Origin: Amphiduros pacificus
Taxonomy: Eukaryota; Annelida; Polychaeta; Phyllodocida; Hesionidae
Length of the DNA stretch: 64,000 nt
Direction: 5' to 3'
NCBI GenBank assembly: GCA_949316495.1
Contig: OX439004.1
Coordinates: forward strand, 44,502,447-44,566,446
The translations under genes were made by a program, and so were the position numbers. Shown here in pieces: positions 13,601 to 24,618 of this stretch. The notes under the pieces were generated by a model. That model was not told the DNA's origin. It searched no databases and saw only the letters and a program-made list of their open reading frames with translations. Position 1 is the first letter of the stretch. Each line of letters starts with the position of its first letter.

Positions 13601-16600
13601 CATGGCTGTGGTATACTAATTAATCGGTGTAATTCATCACAAAGATTAACGCGGATTAATTGATCTGGGCGTTGTAAATTTATCTGTATGTCTTGTAGAG
13701 TGATGTGTTTGTCAAACTGTGCGGCATGGAAGGCAGCACACAACATGAGCGATCACACAGTGGTCGTGAACCGCATACAACACAGGGCTGTCCATCCATC
13801 ATACACACATTGAACTGTCTTCATCTTATCTTTTGAGGGTTGACTTATATTCTACTGGAGCTTTGAAACTTACCCTGCTAAGATATTTTATTATGTGACT
13901 ACATTTGCGTATCTAAAATCTTCTTTTAAATACATACTCAAAAGTGATATATTCATATTTGATTCACCAGGATTTAATCAATGAATGTTTATAACATGTA
14001 AAGACATTGTTCAATAGTGCCTTTACCATTAAAGTAACATTAATACTAGAATATCAATAGTTTAGGTCTGGATATTGCAGCCATGGTGCTTTAAATTTAA
14101 ACCGATGACTTACTACTGTCGGAATGTAAATAGAACTGAGGTTATTCAAAGATACCGAGTTCTAACTGAATTGATTGAAATGTCTTAAACTGTGTACAAT
14201 GTACGTAGATGTTCCAGATATAGAAGGTCTTTTCTTTGACTGGCCATGGGCTGTATTAGGACTTTTTAAAGTGATTAATGTGTTTGATTATAAATGACTA
14301 TATAAAACACATAGCGTTGTAAATTGATATAATATAGTACCTCCAGGATATCAAAGCACATACTGGTGGGATATAAATATATCTTCTATATGATATATTT
14401 TGATGACACATTTGAGAATTGTACACATATATATTCAGGCTGCATTTAATCCAAGAGGATAGAATTAAGCCGCAATTTCGTGTCATTCAATAATGAGCAA
14501 TACTGTGCACCAGGTAATAGACACGTGTGAAACCTCATTGAAGTTTTGTCTCCACATTTCCAGATTTACTGTTTGATGTTTCAATCATTGAGCACAACAT
14601 AAACTATTTAATATCACTTCTTTTTCTTGACACTTGCCTCCTAAATATCAAACCTTTTAATTACCTCCTGCCCCTTAAATATCACGTCTTTCTATTCATA
14701 TCTACCTTCTCAGAATCGCTCTCTTTTCTCACCACCTGCCCCTAAATATTAAACCTTTTTCTTTCCATCTCCCTCCTAAATATTAAACATATTTCATTCC
14801 ACATGTCTCCTATATATTTAACCTTTTTCTTCCTAGTAAATACCAAACCTTTTAATTATTACCCACCTTCTGAATCAAACATTTTTAACCCGCACACCTC
14901 CTAATAATGGCATTACCACGTCTCCCATTCTGCATGTAATTAGTATATCATACAGCCTGACACGGATATACCTTCTCCATGGTAACAAACAGTCTCTCCT
15001 ATGAATGATGAAAAGCCCGCTCGTCTAGAAATAACCTGCATATGAGAATCATTGTCCTGCAAATGGGTTTGGATATAAATTTCACTTCTATACTTGTCAG
15101 ATATCGTTGCCTAAAGAAGATGGTATTGAAAAAGCGATGGTGGAGGGGAACTCGCATATCCTGTCCACCCGTACATGTGGTCTACCATAAGATTGCACCT
15201 TCACAAGTCTCTTAGTGGTAGCCTTGATTCACGAGAATAGATCTCATGTTGCCTATGTCTTAGGTTTCTCTGTGGATGAAGGATGGGGTATGGCTTTCAT
15301 CCAAACATCTTCCTAATTTTTACATCAGAGGTCCTTGAACAATGTGGGCCTGACCAACTCTATCGGGTACAAGCTGTGCAAAGCGTGCAAATATTTGCAC
15401 TCATTTGATGAATCGGAGACCTTTTCTCTCTTTTCATGTTGGGTTAGAGATTTGACCAAGAGCAGAAGCCCGGGGGAGGGGTCTGTGTTTTAATTGAGTA
15501 TCATTTACTTCACAAACATCACACCTAACCTTACTGCCCCCTCCATCGATTACTTATGACTGGTTCTGCCAGAACCAACAAATCGAACATCTACTCAAAT
15601 ACCAGACTCAGTTTTCCTGTCCTCTTCAGTGGGAAGAAGACCTAAAAGTAAGACAAAAGGTTATTAAGATATTCTATCACAAACAATAAAAATGGGACAA
15701 TTAAACCGTATTAAACCGATATCTCCCATATTGGTGAGACAGGTTGAATAATCAAAATCTACATGTACACTTCCATATTCTACAAAAAAAATCTTTGACA
15801 TCGCATTGACATAATAAAATGACTCTGTGCAAAACTTGTTTTAAGATTCTAGAAGAAAACAACATGCGTAGCAATAAATCATACCATGAGGCTATCTCAA
15901 GCAACAGCAGATGGCAAGACAGCAAGTCTGGCACAACCAGTCCCTTGATAGAATGCACTATTAATCCCCAGCCCTAATTCTCTATCCTAAGAACCCCCAG
16001 AGAGCTAGTGGATGTCTGAGACTTGCCAAACATATCCTGGCTTCAACACGTGCTGGATATTACAAGCGGCTTCCTTGTCAGACCTGGGCGGCAGAAAGAC
16101 AGCACACTGTTCACAAAGGAGTAGAACCATGCAGCCAGGATCCTGCCCTTCCTGATTGATCCCTGACAAAACACACAAGCTATCCCCCAATGTATGCTCC
16201 ACACACATACAACCTGGCCCTTGACTGCTGCTTGTTTGGGAGAGGGATAGGCACAACGGCAATGACACACTGTATAGTCTACACTTGGTCTAGTGGGTCT
16301 ACTGTGGTCTACAATAGTCTAACATGGTCTATTGCCTTAGTCTATTAATATTACCCAAAATTCTTACTGGAATAATACCATTAGAATTATATGAAAGTTT
16401 CCACTGTCACTTGATTTTACCAAATTTGATAAAACTTAAAGCATTCATACATGAAATCACACAGGTCACAGGTACTTTTACAGAGGTTTGGGGTATGCTT
16501 AAATGATATGTGGACACAAAACTTTGGTACAAGCAAGCTATCTTACTAAAAATCAACCAAAATACACTGACCATGGTTATTGTGTTTTGCTGAAAGTGCA

Positions 16601-19600
16601 AGGTACTGCCTGTACTCTTTTGACCACCAGGTGGCCACAAGTATACAATCATGTGACCTGTATTGTGGTCTGTCAGGGTGTTAGGCTTGTACCAGTGGTC
16701 ACACATTAAAGGACAAACATGACTCTGTAAGTCAAATCACCCTGGGGAATAAACATATGCAAGACAAAAGTGCTTGAAAACCTCATTTCATGAATGCTTT
16801 AAGACCTGAGAGCCCATATAATGTATCCTTATGATGAATTGATAAGGTATATTAAAGATGGGAGCCGTTAGAGGGGGTAAGTAATATAAGATCAGCGGGG
16901 CATTGTTGTTCCCTAGCAACGATGCGGGGTCACGTGGTCGATGCGGGTGTCACGTGGTAGACGCCACCAGTTTGGCGGGCAATCTTCATATCGCCAGTCA
17001 GTGCTTGGCAGCCGTTTTCATCGGACGTCCCCGCTACTGCGCAGCTATAAGCCAACGTTTACATAGCCGGGCGCAGTTAGCCAAGAGGATGTCCAGAGAA
17101 CCAGGTACTGGCTCGAGGGCCGTTTGTGCGCCAAAAGCACAACCCATGTAGGGAGGCCATCCAGAAAATGTCCTGATGTCCAGAAGTGTGTCCTGTGTGT
17201 CTTGTGGTGTGTCGTATAGTGCTGGACTGTGAAGTGGTGAAGTCGTGTGACGTCGTAAAGAATAAGTGTTGCAGCCTGTGTGTGTTCCCGTATGTGTTCC
17301 AGTGTGTTCCTGTGTTCCAGTGTGTGAGTGTTATTATTTGATTTTTTTGTTTGTTTGTTTGGGGTTTTACATCACTTTCAACATTATTTTAGTTATTTCG
17401 TGATGAGACCTACTTGTAGCAGATATAGTTCTGCCTCACTGAATTGTCATGTCGCAGGTCCTTGACATGATAACCCACCCGGTCACAGATTTACAAGGAC
17501 AACGGGTTAACCCTTTGGCACAGGCCTCAGCTCATGTGTGAAATTGTATCATGAGTTCAATCCCGGCACGGCCGGGGTTCGAACCCACGACCTTTGGATC
17601 ACCACAGAGGAACTGGTGCTAATAAGCTGGCGCCCAAACCAACTGCGCCACGGCCCGTGGCCCTGTTATTATTTGAACTGTAACAATAGTGCCCTTCCCA
17701 AGCGATGGCGGCAAGGGAAAGGACATGCCGGGCCTGCGGCGCGCCAGCCAAAGGTCATAGAGGTCCAATAGGGGTCGGTAACTGCTTGACTAGTATGTCT
17801 AACGCCACCCCAGAAAGGTCAGAAGAGGAGGAGGTCAGCCTGATGTCGCCAGAAAATAGCCCGAGCAACCCGTTTCTTAACGCCAGCCAGCTGACCGACG
17901 CCGAAGACGGCCCCTACCTTCAGAAGTCTATCAGCCAGGAATCGCCTGCCACCGTTAGCCAAGAAGAAGGTAAAAGTAAGGACCTTTCTACCATCATATC
18001 TCAGCTATCCATTATGATGCGTTCGCATGAGGACTTGTGTAAGACAGTAGCGGGTATGCAGCTCAAACTGACTGGGGGCCCCCAGGCAGTGGCAGCTGCA
18101 CCTATCATGCAGTCAGTGCAGGGTATGGATAGGGGCATCGGATTAGCCAGCCATGGATTAACGGCTAACTATGGACCAGAGTGGCAGTCTAGGGACAGTA
18201 CCCTGTTACCGGGGCTACCACCGCCACCCACCGTTAACTCACCGCCAATGTTGGGAGGCCCACTACCAGGGCTGACCAGTACCGAGCATATCATGGATTT
18301 TGGCAGAGTATGCAGAGTGCAGAGTACACCCGAGAAAACTGTAAAAGCAGCTCTCAATGGTGAGTTTGTTTCTATTGACGATTTCTTGCAAAATATGTAT
18401 ATGCAGAGCGACAATGTGAACAATATTGAATCATATGTAGACTCATCAGGTACAATTGGCTATCGTCAGAAGAGACAACGTAGGAGGGTATACGATGCAC
18501 AGGTGTGGTCTGAGGCATGGGGGGAGTATGAAAAACTCATGGTACACCACCACGGACTATTCATATATGACCAGATGTCCGACTATAGGAAGCAGATCTT
18601 AGAATGGGATAAGAGGTACAAATGGTACAATATAGCAACGTTGGACATGAAACATAGGATAGGTCTTAACAAGAGGTCTGTAGAGTTTTCTAAGATCGAC
18701 CCCCACCTAGTGTATTCATTGTTAGACGCCACAGCAGTAAAACCTAACGTCCAGACCTGCCCTCGTTGTCAGGCCACCGACCACGTTAGGCAAGTGGATT
18801 GCCCATTTCCCAGGATCGCGTCGTCGGGCTACCCCCAGGCGGCGCGTGAACCCGGAAAGGCGCGCCAGGTACAGGGCGAAGTGTGCAACAATTACCAAAC
18901 CCTTAAGTGCAACTTCAAAGGGTGCAGACGACTGCACGTCTGCAGGCAATGTAAGGGCCCATTGCCCTTCGAAACCTGTCTTAAACAGGGAAAGTGCGCA
19001 GCCGGTGGAGTCAAGCACGTTTCTCAACCCTGAGTTCTGGCTCCACTGGTTGCAGGACCATCCTGACAAGGACTTGGCTAACGCCTTATACAGCAGAGCA
19101 ACAAAGGGAGTTAATATTGGTTACACTGGTAGTGAGGCCAGCATCATCTCACCAAACTGGCAATCCAGCACCCTGCATAGACGTGATGTAGATAAATTTG
19201 TACAAAATAACATTGTGCTGGGTAGAGTCGAAGGTCCCCTGCAGGACCTCCCACCCAATTTTCGTGCTTCCCCCTTAGGGGCCTTCCAGAAGAAGGGCAC
19301 CACAAAGGTTCGAGTTATACATGATTTATCCTACCCGCCGGAGCGGTCAATCAACGCAGGCATTAAGGCCGAGGATTACTCACTACAGTATGCCACAGTG
19401 GATGAAGCTGTCCGCCGGATAATGAAGTATCCAGACCCTTGGCTCGCAAAAACGGATTTGGCTAATGCCTTCCAAAGCATTAAGGTAGCACCCGACCAGC
19501 GTCATCTATTGGGTTTCGCTTGGCCGGACGCAAAGGGAATCGATCATTTCTATCAAATGGCCTGTTTGCCGTTTGGCTTAAGGAGTGCTCCAAAACTTTT

Positions 19601-22600
19601 CGATGATTTCGCCTCTGCAATGGAGTATGTGTATAAGAAGCGAGGTGCTTCCATGGATACTATCCATTATTTAGACGACACGATGTGCATAAGTGGAACT
19701 AAATTGGACTGTCAAAAATCATTGGACATAGTTTTGGACACCTGCCAGCTTGCCGGATTCGAAATCCAACACAAAAAAACGTTAGGCCCAGCTAAGGTTT
19801 TGGAGTTTTTAGGCATAATAATTGACACTGTTAACCAACGTTTAATGATCTCAGAGGACAGGATGACTGATATATTACAAGATATTGAACAATTGTCTAA
19901 TCGTCGATACGCCACCAAACGGGAGATTTTGTCAATAACAGGCAAACTAACGTTCTGTGCTAAAGTGGTCAAAAATGGTTCAGTGTTCACCAGACGTCTC
20001 ATACATATCGCAAAGAAAGCAAAAGCTTTATATCATAAAATTCGCCTTTCTCACGAGGCAAGAGCCGATTTGGCTTGGTGGAAACGTTGTTTAAGGTCTC
20101 ATAACGGTATAGCATTATTTCCTACCCCTTGGTCAATATTGGAGGCAGAGATAATGTTCTCGGATGCCTCAGATGACGGCATAGGAGTAGTGTACGACCA
20201 GTCTTGGGTGATGATACCATTCGACAACGCATATGCGTGGGCCAAGGACATGTCAATAGCCTGGCGTGAACTACTGGCAGTAGTGGTAGGCATCGCCACC
20301 TTTGGGGAGAGACTGGCATACAAGAAATTAGCTATGAATATAGACAACCAAGCTGTGTGTTACTGTATTAATAGTATGAAATCAAAAGATCCTAATTTGA
20401 TGAATTTAATCAGGTCTCTATATTATTATACCACCATTTTTCATATCGAGTACAAAGCCTTCCACCTGGGTACCCACTACAATGGACCCGCAGACGCTCT
20501 AAGCCGTCTGGATCTACCCAGATTCAGGGAACTCATGCCATCCAGTGATCCTATTGGGACTCAACACATGGATGTTATATATGACTACTGATATGTTCAC
20601 ATATAGTCGCATGCTCTCATGGTTAATTATGTAGTTATTACAATAATGAAGTTTCAATTATCAAATTTTGTGTATGAATTATTATGGTTATATATGTAAG
20701 ATACCCACTTGATGGTTGATGGGCACATAGCCTAATTTATTGATAATTTTAATTAATCCAAATTTAGCAAGCATCACTTGCAGATCATACAGGCTTCAGC
20801 CTCATTAGTAAACGGTACATAGCCGTAGCGTTGGTCCTCACCTTTATAAAACATTTTATATTATTAATATTTACATTGTAAAAAATTGTCTATGATAAAT
20901 GTACTCACTGATCAATTTGTGTTATCACTGAACAAGTTGTTCACCTCATAAATACTGTTTTCAGATCTGGACAGCCACGTTGATACGTTAGTCAACACTG
21001 GTCTCAGGCCTAACACCAGGCGGACATATGGATCAGCCCAGGCACTGTATATTAAGTTTTGCTCTATGTACAACCTATGTATGTTCCCAGCATCAGAACA
21101 AACGGTATTACGTTTTATAGCCTTCATGGCCGCCAGGGTAGGTAGCCAAAAAGGCGCAGTATCCATCAGTACCATACATGTTTATCTTGCTGCAGTTAGG
21201 GCCTTGCACATAGCTAACGGTTACCCTTCCCCGCCAATTGGCTCTCCTAGGGCACATTTGGTTTTAAAATCCCTAGCATCTAATTCCCCTCCCCCCGTAC
21301 AAAAGCATCCCATAAAGTTCCAACTATTACGGGCCATGCTGGCTAACCTGCCTAACGGTCTGGATGGCCTGGCCTGGGCTGCAGCCCTGACACTCGGATT
21401 CTTTGGATGTCTGAGAGGAGCGGAGTATACAGCAGTAACCCATTACGTGTCAGGTCAGATGTTATCCCCCCCACCCCCAGCTTCATCAGTCAAATTTAGT
21501 CAAGCAACCCCTGCTGAATTTATGACGTTCACTGTAAATAGTTCAAAAACATCCATACACGGTTTTTCTAAATATATAGGGTGTTCGAAGCATCAGGTTT
21601 GTGCAGTATGCTGCATGTGGTCCTACTTCAAGGCAAGGTCCTATCACTCACCTATACAAGCCATGGACCCACTCCTAATATTAAGTTCTGGTAACGCAGT
21701 TACAAAAGCCAATCTAAATCTAACCATAAAAGACCTAGTTAAGTCGTTAGGCAAGGACCCCTCCAACTTTACCACTCACAGCCTAAGAATAGGTTCTGCA
21801 TCCCAGGCAGGGTCCAACAATTGGTCAGACCTGGATGTCTCTAAACTCGGTCTCTGGCGGTCCCAGGCGTATAAATCATACGTTAGGCAAGACGAGAAGA
21901 AACAGATAAATTACTCATATAGACTAGCACACGCCAAATAACCCACTATCCTTCAAAACTATATATATATATACATGGGCTATTAATGTTTAGCCAAACA
22001 TAAATCTGGGCTTAGCCATGTATCATTCATAAATGTATCTATAAATGCATATTCAATATTAATATATGGTTGTATATTGTCAATTGATCATGTATCAGAT
22101 CATAATTGTTGCTATATGTAAAATGCATCTGTAAGTAATCACCGGGCTAACGCCCCAGTTACCCGCCAGGTGGCGCTTACCAATTATGATTATGTACGTT
22201 ATGTGTTATGATATTATATGTGTACGTGTGGGTTGTGGTAGATTTATGGAATAAATCAAATGTGTGCAAACTATTATGATTGTCTCCTTATTTAATGTAT
22301 CCTTATGATGAATTGATAAGGTATATTAAAGATGGGAGCCGTTAGAGGGGGTAAGTAATATAAGATCAGCGGGGCATTGTTGTTCCCTAGCAACGATGCG
22401 GGGTCACGTGGTCGATGCGGGTGTCACGTGGTAGACGCCACCAGTTTGGCGGGCAATCTTCATATCGCCAGTCAGTGCTTGGCAGCCGTTTTCACCCGCC
22501 ATCCCACCCAAATTCAAATGACTAATAGAGCTAACAAGCTATCTGGTACGGGCTTAGCCATGTATCATTCATAAATGTATCTATAAATGCATATTCAATA

Positions 22601-24255
22601 TTAATATATGGTTGTATATTGTCAATTGATCATGTATCAGATCATAATTGTTGCTATATGTAAAATGCATCTGTAAGTAATCACCGGGCTAACGCCCCAG
22701 TTACCCGCCAGGTGGCGCTTACCAATTATGATTATGTACGTTATGTGTTAAGATATTATATGTGTACGTGTGGGTTGTGGTAGATTTATGGAATAAATCA
22801 AATGTGTGCAAACTATTATGATTGTCTCCTTATTTAACATACGATTTTTACAATGCGGACGGGTATGGGGAATCTTAAGTTTGAAATTACCCATGATGTC
22901 TTGAAATATCTTATTGCGTGATGTACAAAACATGGCAAGATATTAAATCAAACAAATTAGTGTTCCGAGAGACTGGGAACAGTGTAAATATAGAAGACCT
23001 TGAGTCATTCATCTGCGACTTCAATACAAACGGTTTCAACCAAAAAGAATTTGATAAGATCTTTATTTATCAGAAACATTGAAATATTATCTGTTTTCCT
23101 ATTTGGCACCCTAATCAGTTAATTATTTCCCGTTTTTCAGATTATGAGTCGGAGTCAGCGCAGATTGCGGTTGGGGGATTATCGGTAGCGTATGGTGAGT
23201 TCCCACCAAAATGTTGTTTTTTCAATGTTTGAAAATAATAAATCACAAACTTGCATATTTAAATAATGTGAGCTCGGAAAATGACAAAACAAGTTTTACA
23301 AAATGAAAAATGTTGTGTTCTCATTCCATTTAATGAGATATGAAGAAAATTGGATTGCACGAATAAGCAATGAAATATGCTTATTTTTTATTTTCCCATT
23401 GACATCTAAACTAACTATTTTTAAGACAAATCACAGTGAAATGTAAAACATGATTGGATTGTGTTTCATGTATATCATATGACTCATATTGTTTTGAGTG
23501 ATATATATCTTGCCGATTTTTGTTGGATATTATTAGCACGTTGTGAACTGTGGCTTATTGATATTTCAGGCACTGCTATTGTTATTATAGTATTGGTGGC
23601 CATTGCTGTGGGAATCCTTATCCTGGCTCTGGGACTCATTGCCTGGCGCTGGTGAGTACAGCTTTATCACATATCACTCCATTGTTAAAGGGGCTTAATC
23701 ATTCTCATGTCGTCAAAGACTCTTGACAATAAGACGCCTGTTAATTGGAAAACCAAGATATTTTCAAAATTGATTAGAAATCGAAAGTAGATGGAGATTT
23801 TCTCATGGCTCTGTTTTTCTTGGTATTTATGTTTCAGGCATAAACATTATAACAGACGTTTAAGGAATAGAAGACGACAGATGGAAAAGGCCCACGAGCT
23901 TGTCAAACAAACAAATTATGATCTGGAGCCGGTTGAAAATCTACAAAATTATATCAAACACGCGAGGAACTGTCCATACGACACGTATGTGCACGTGTGG
24001 GACAGACCACTTCCGCAGCCTGAACCCGGAAGTGAAATATGTACGCATGCGTCGGAGGACCCTTGTGCTCATCGAGCTCATTTATTAGCAACGTATGGGG
24101 CCACAGAGTTTGTCTGTGGAGATAAGACTTTGCACCCCATACATACTGTAGATTCCTGTACAACGACCTATACATGCAACCCACCAGAAACCCTGGACAC
24201 GGTGTGCACTACCGCAGAAACTCCCAGATATTTTGAACTTGAACAGCAGTTATGA
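4344..24255 (+). CDS. SUEL-lectin / CUB / sushi-like single-pass membrane protein (5' partial)
   Basis: Seven spliced exons: 4344-4628, 6774-6914, 10589-10855, 12428-12589, 23141-23194, 23570-23651 and 23838-24255, about 466 codons. The first five boundaries are all phase 1 and the last is phase 2; every junction has AG/GT and keeps frame. Domain order is a SUEL (galactose/rhamnose-binding) lectin, a CUB-like domain split between two exons, a short Cys-rich sushi-like module, an 18-residue linker, one hydrophobic helix (IVIIVLVAIAVGILILALGL) and a 138-residue cytoplasmic tail with several Tyr residues. Extracellular sugar or protein recognition with signalling or anchoring through the tail is inferred from the domains; the exact ligand is unknown. 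The signal peptide exon is not visible and is probably upstream of the window. The long intron at 12590-23140 holds a recent retroelement. I do not recognise a named vertebrate orthologue. Confidence 0.85.
6774..6914 (+). CDS. Exon: N-terminal half of a CUB-like domain
   Basis: Acceptor ATATATTACAG and donor CCAG/GTAGGT bound a 141-bp phase 1-1 exon. It reads through as a Cys-rich segment ending CPWIIEAQP, which joins in frame to GQIINITMYDF in the next exon. The CPW-I-A-PGQ-I-x-(L/I)-T pattern is typical of the first strands of CUB domains. No long open frame marks this exon by itself; the splice sites, the phase match and the domain continuity are the evidence. Confidence 0.8.
10589..10855 (+). 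CDS. Exon: C-terminal half of the CUB-like domain
   Basis: A 267-bp phase 1-1 exon. It continues the CUB fold with alternating hydrophobic strands and two Cys (in SGCTQ and VTVCAG) and ends HFLIRYDG, the usual end of a CUB domain. The acceptor is CTATTTTCAG and the donor GATG/GTAAGT. Confidence 0.85.
12428..12589 (+). CDS. Exon: short sushi-like (CCP-like) module
   Basis: A 54-codon phase 1-1 exon with four Cys and conserved Trp (GCPDI, AVVGC, WRLSCVGHNW, IGNC). The spacing resembles a truncated CCP/sushi domain. The family assignment is tentative, but the symmetrical phase and extracellular Cys pattern fit a separate disulphide-bonded module. Confidence 0.75.
12590..16818. other. Left part of the long fourth intron
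   Basis: Non-coding. It contains a degenerate pyrimidine-rich repeat at about 14635-14910 and a CTCF-like motif at 16623-16638 (ACCACCAGGTGGCCAC). Nothing else is supported. Confidence 0.6.
14635..14910. repeat. Degenerate tandem repeat, CTCCTAAATATTAAACCTTTT-like
   Basis: At least six diverged copies of a motif like CCTCCTAAATATTAAACC, at irregular spacings of roughly 30-70 bp, each followed by a T-rich stretch. The strand is strongly pyrimidine-biased. It reads as an old, decaying minisatellite. Confidence 0.55.
16819..17020 (+). repeat. Split direct repeat A1
   Basis: 202 bp repeated at 22293-22494. It contains CACGTG boxes and is GC-richer than the flanks. Confidence 0.9.
17342..17663 (-). 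mobile_element. tRNA-derived SINE inside the DIRS element (family 1)
   Basis: 322 bp flanked by a 13-bp target duplication TGTTATTATTTGA (17329-17341 and 17664-17676). On the minus strand it has a tRNA-like head with A box (GCGCAGTTGG) and B box (GGTTCGAACCC), a conserved body and a CAAACAAACAAA-type tail. It lies just 5' of the gag-like frame. The SINE must be younger than the host element. Confidence 0.92.
17705..19033 (+). CDS. DIRS element gag-like frame
   Basis: 442 residues, with a Ser/Glu-rich N-terminal region, a central conserved domain and C-terminal Cys/His clusters typical of DIRS-order gag-like proteins. It overlaps the next frame, an arrangement the order is known to use. Confidence 0.75.
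   Translation: MAARERTCRACGAPAKGHRGPIGVGNCLTSMSNATPERSEEEEVSLMSPENSPSNPFLNASQLTDAEDGPYLQKSISQESPATVSQEEGKSKDLSTIISQLSIMMRSHEDLCKTVAGMQLKLTGGPQAVAAAPIMQSVQGMDRGIGLASHGLTANYGPEWQSRDSTLLPGLPPPPTVNSPPMLGGPLPGLTSTEHIMDFGRVCRVQSTPEKTVKAALNGEFVSIDDFLQNMYMQSDNVNNIESYVDSSGTIGYRQKRQRRRVYDAQVWSEAWGEYEKLMVHHHGLFIYDQMSDYRKQILEWDKRYKWYNIATLDMKHRIGLNKRSVEFSKIDPHLVYSLLDATAVKPNVQTCPRCQATDHVRQVDCPFPRIASSGYPQAAREPGKARQVQGEVCNNYQTLKCNFKGCRRLHVCRQCKGPLPFETCLKQGKCAAGGVKHVSQP
18846..20591 (+). CDS. DIRS element reverse transcriptase / RNase H frame
   Basis: 581-residue frame with recognisable reverse transcriptase core (YLDD box) and a following RNase H-like region (DASDDG, DNQAV). It belongs to the element described at 16819-22837. 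Confidence 0.82.
   Translation: MNPERRARYRAKCATITKPLSATSKGADDCTSAGNVRAHCPSKPVLNRESAQPVESSTFLNPEFWLHWLQDHPDKDLANALYSRATKGVNIGYTGSEASIISPNWQSSTLHRRDVDKFVQNNIVLGRVEGPLQDLPPNFRASPLGAFQKKGTTKVRVIHDLSYPPERSINAGIKAEDYSLQYATVDEAVRRIMKYPDPWLAKTDLANAFQSIKVAPDQRHLLGFAWPDAKGIDHFYQMACLPFGLRSAPKLFDDFASAMEYVYKKRGASMDTIHYLDDTMCISGTKLDCQKSLDIVLDTCQLAGFEIQHKKTLGPAKVLEFLGIIIDTVNQRLMISEDRMTDILQDIEQLSNRRYATKREILSITGKLTFCAKVVKNGSVFTRRLIHIAKKAKALYHKIRLSHEARADLAWWKRCLRSHNGIALFPTPWSILEAEIMFSDASDDGIGVVYDQSWVMIPFDNAYAWAKDMSIAWRELLAVVVGIATFGERLAYKKLAMNIDNQAVCYCINSMKSKDPNLMNLIRSLYYYTTIFHIEYKAFHLGTHYNGPADALSRLDLPRFRELMPSSDPIGTQHMDVIYDY
21066..21941 (+). CDS. DIRS element tyrosine recombinase frame
   Basis: 291-residue frame with the HSLRIG box and the C-terminal Tyr region of YR integrases, which DIRS-order elements use in place of a DDE integrase. 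Its true start may lie slightly upstream. Confidence 0.82.
   Translation: MYNLCMFPASEQTVLRFIAFMAARVGSQKGAVSISTIHVYLAAVRALHIANGYPSPPIGSPRAHLVLKSLASNSPPPVQKHPIKFQLLRAMLANLPNGLDGLAWAAALTLGFFGCLRGAEYTAVTHYVSGQMLSPPPPASSVKFSQATPAEFMTFTVNSSKTSIHGFSKYIGCSKHQVCAVCCMWSYFKARSYHSPIQAMDPLLILSSGNAVTKANLNLTIKDLVKSLGKDPSNFTTHSLRIGSASQAGSNNWSDLDVSKLGLWRSQAYKSYVRQDEKKQINYSYRLAHAK
22008..22295 (+). repeat. Split direct repeat B1
   Basis: About 288 bp repeated at 22550-22837. It contains a very good CTCF-like motif (CCCGCCAGGTGGCGCTT, 22162-22178) and AATAAA near its end. Confidence 0.9.
22293..22494 (+). repeat. Split direct repeat A2
   Basis: Second copy of the 202-bp A repeat, abutting B1 and separated from B2 by 55 bp. 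Confidence 0.9.
22550..22837 (+). repeat. Split direct repeat B2
   Basis: Second copy of the B repeat; it ends the element. The CTCF-like motif is at 22704-22720. Confidence 0.9.
23141..23194 (+). CDS. Exon: juxtamembrane linker
   Basis: An 18-codon exon between CGTTTTTCAG and TATG/GTGAGT, phase 1-1, encoding an acidic then small-residue linker (YESESAQIAVGG). It joins the sushi-like module to the membrane exon in frame. Its support comes from splice sites and phase only. Confidence 0.65.
23570..23651 (+). CDS. Exon: transmembrane helix
   Basis: Phase 1 in, phase 2 out. It encodes about 25 hydrophobic residues followed by WRW and then basic residues in the next exon (HKHYNRRLRNRRR), so the positive-inside rule puts the C-terminus in the cytoplasm: a type I membrane protein. 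Confidence 0.85.
23838..24255 (+). CDS. Terminal exon: cytoplasmic tail
   Basis: It starts after ATGTTTCAG, completes a Trp codon and runs 138 residues to a TGA. The start is strongly basic, a helical charged stretch follows, and the rest is Thr-, Pro- and Cys-rich with Tyr in contexts such as NYDLE, PYDTY and RYFEL that could be phosphorylated. No catalytic domain is visible. Confidence 0.85.
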
Positions 24256-24618
24256 TACTTATGAAACCGTTTTTGTTAAGACTTAAATATAGAATGATAT
24301 TCATTTGAAAATGGCCAAAGAAGACTTGTTTGTAAATATAAGCATTTGTAGGAAAATAATGATTAAGGGATAACTATTGTTCTCTGTACATGGCGTGATA
24401 TTGTGTCACTCGTATGCATGTAAATATGTCTGTTAATCGCTTATAGAGGAAGTTTTATGGACGTTTTCTGCGGTGTGAGAGTCAGTGAAGATTCAGTACT
24501 TGGTAAAATGTTTGCTACTTGGTCAGGAGAAACATCTTGATAGGACACTGATGCATTTTATGAGTATTTTAAGAGTTTGTTCCTCATTACCACTTTGTCA
24601 CCCAGCCTTTTGTACTAC

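Larger units (their letters stand above)
16819..22837 (+). mobile_element. DIRS-order (Ngaro-like) tyrosine-recombinase retroelement
   Basis: About 6.0 kb including a 322-bp SINE. The ends form split direct repeats in the order A1 (16819-17020), coding region, B1 (22008-22295), A2 (22293-22494), B2 (22550-22837), the arrangement known for Ngaro-type elements. Between the repeats lie gag-like, reverse transcriptase/RNase H and tyrosine recombinase reading frames. A1 and A2 look identical by eye, and B1 and B2 differ at about one position, so insertion was recent. The element looks largely whole. It sits in sense orientation in the fourth intron of the lectin/CUB gene. Confidence 0.88.

Noticed and set aside
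17570-17663. A tRNA gene on the minus strand (A and B boxes present)
   Set aside because: It is the head of a SINE with target duplications and a CAAA tail; the cloverleaf is not complete. The same holds at 35290-35392, 43560-43657, 48470-48557 and 25200-25265.
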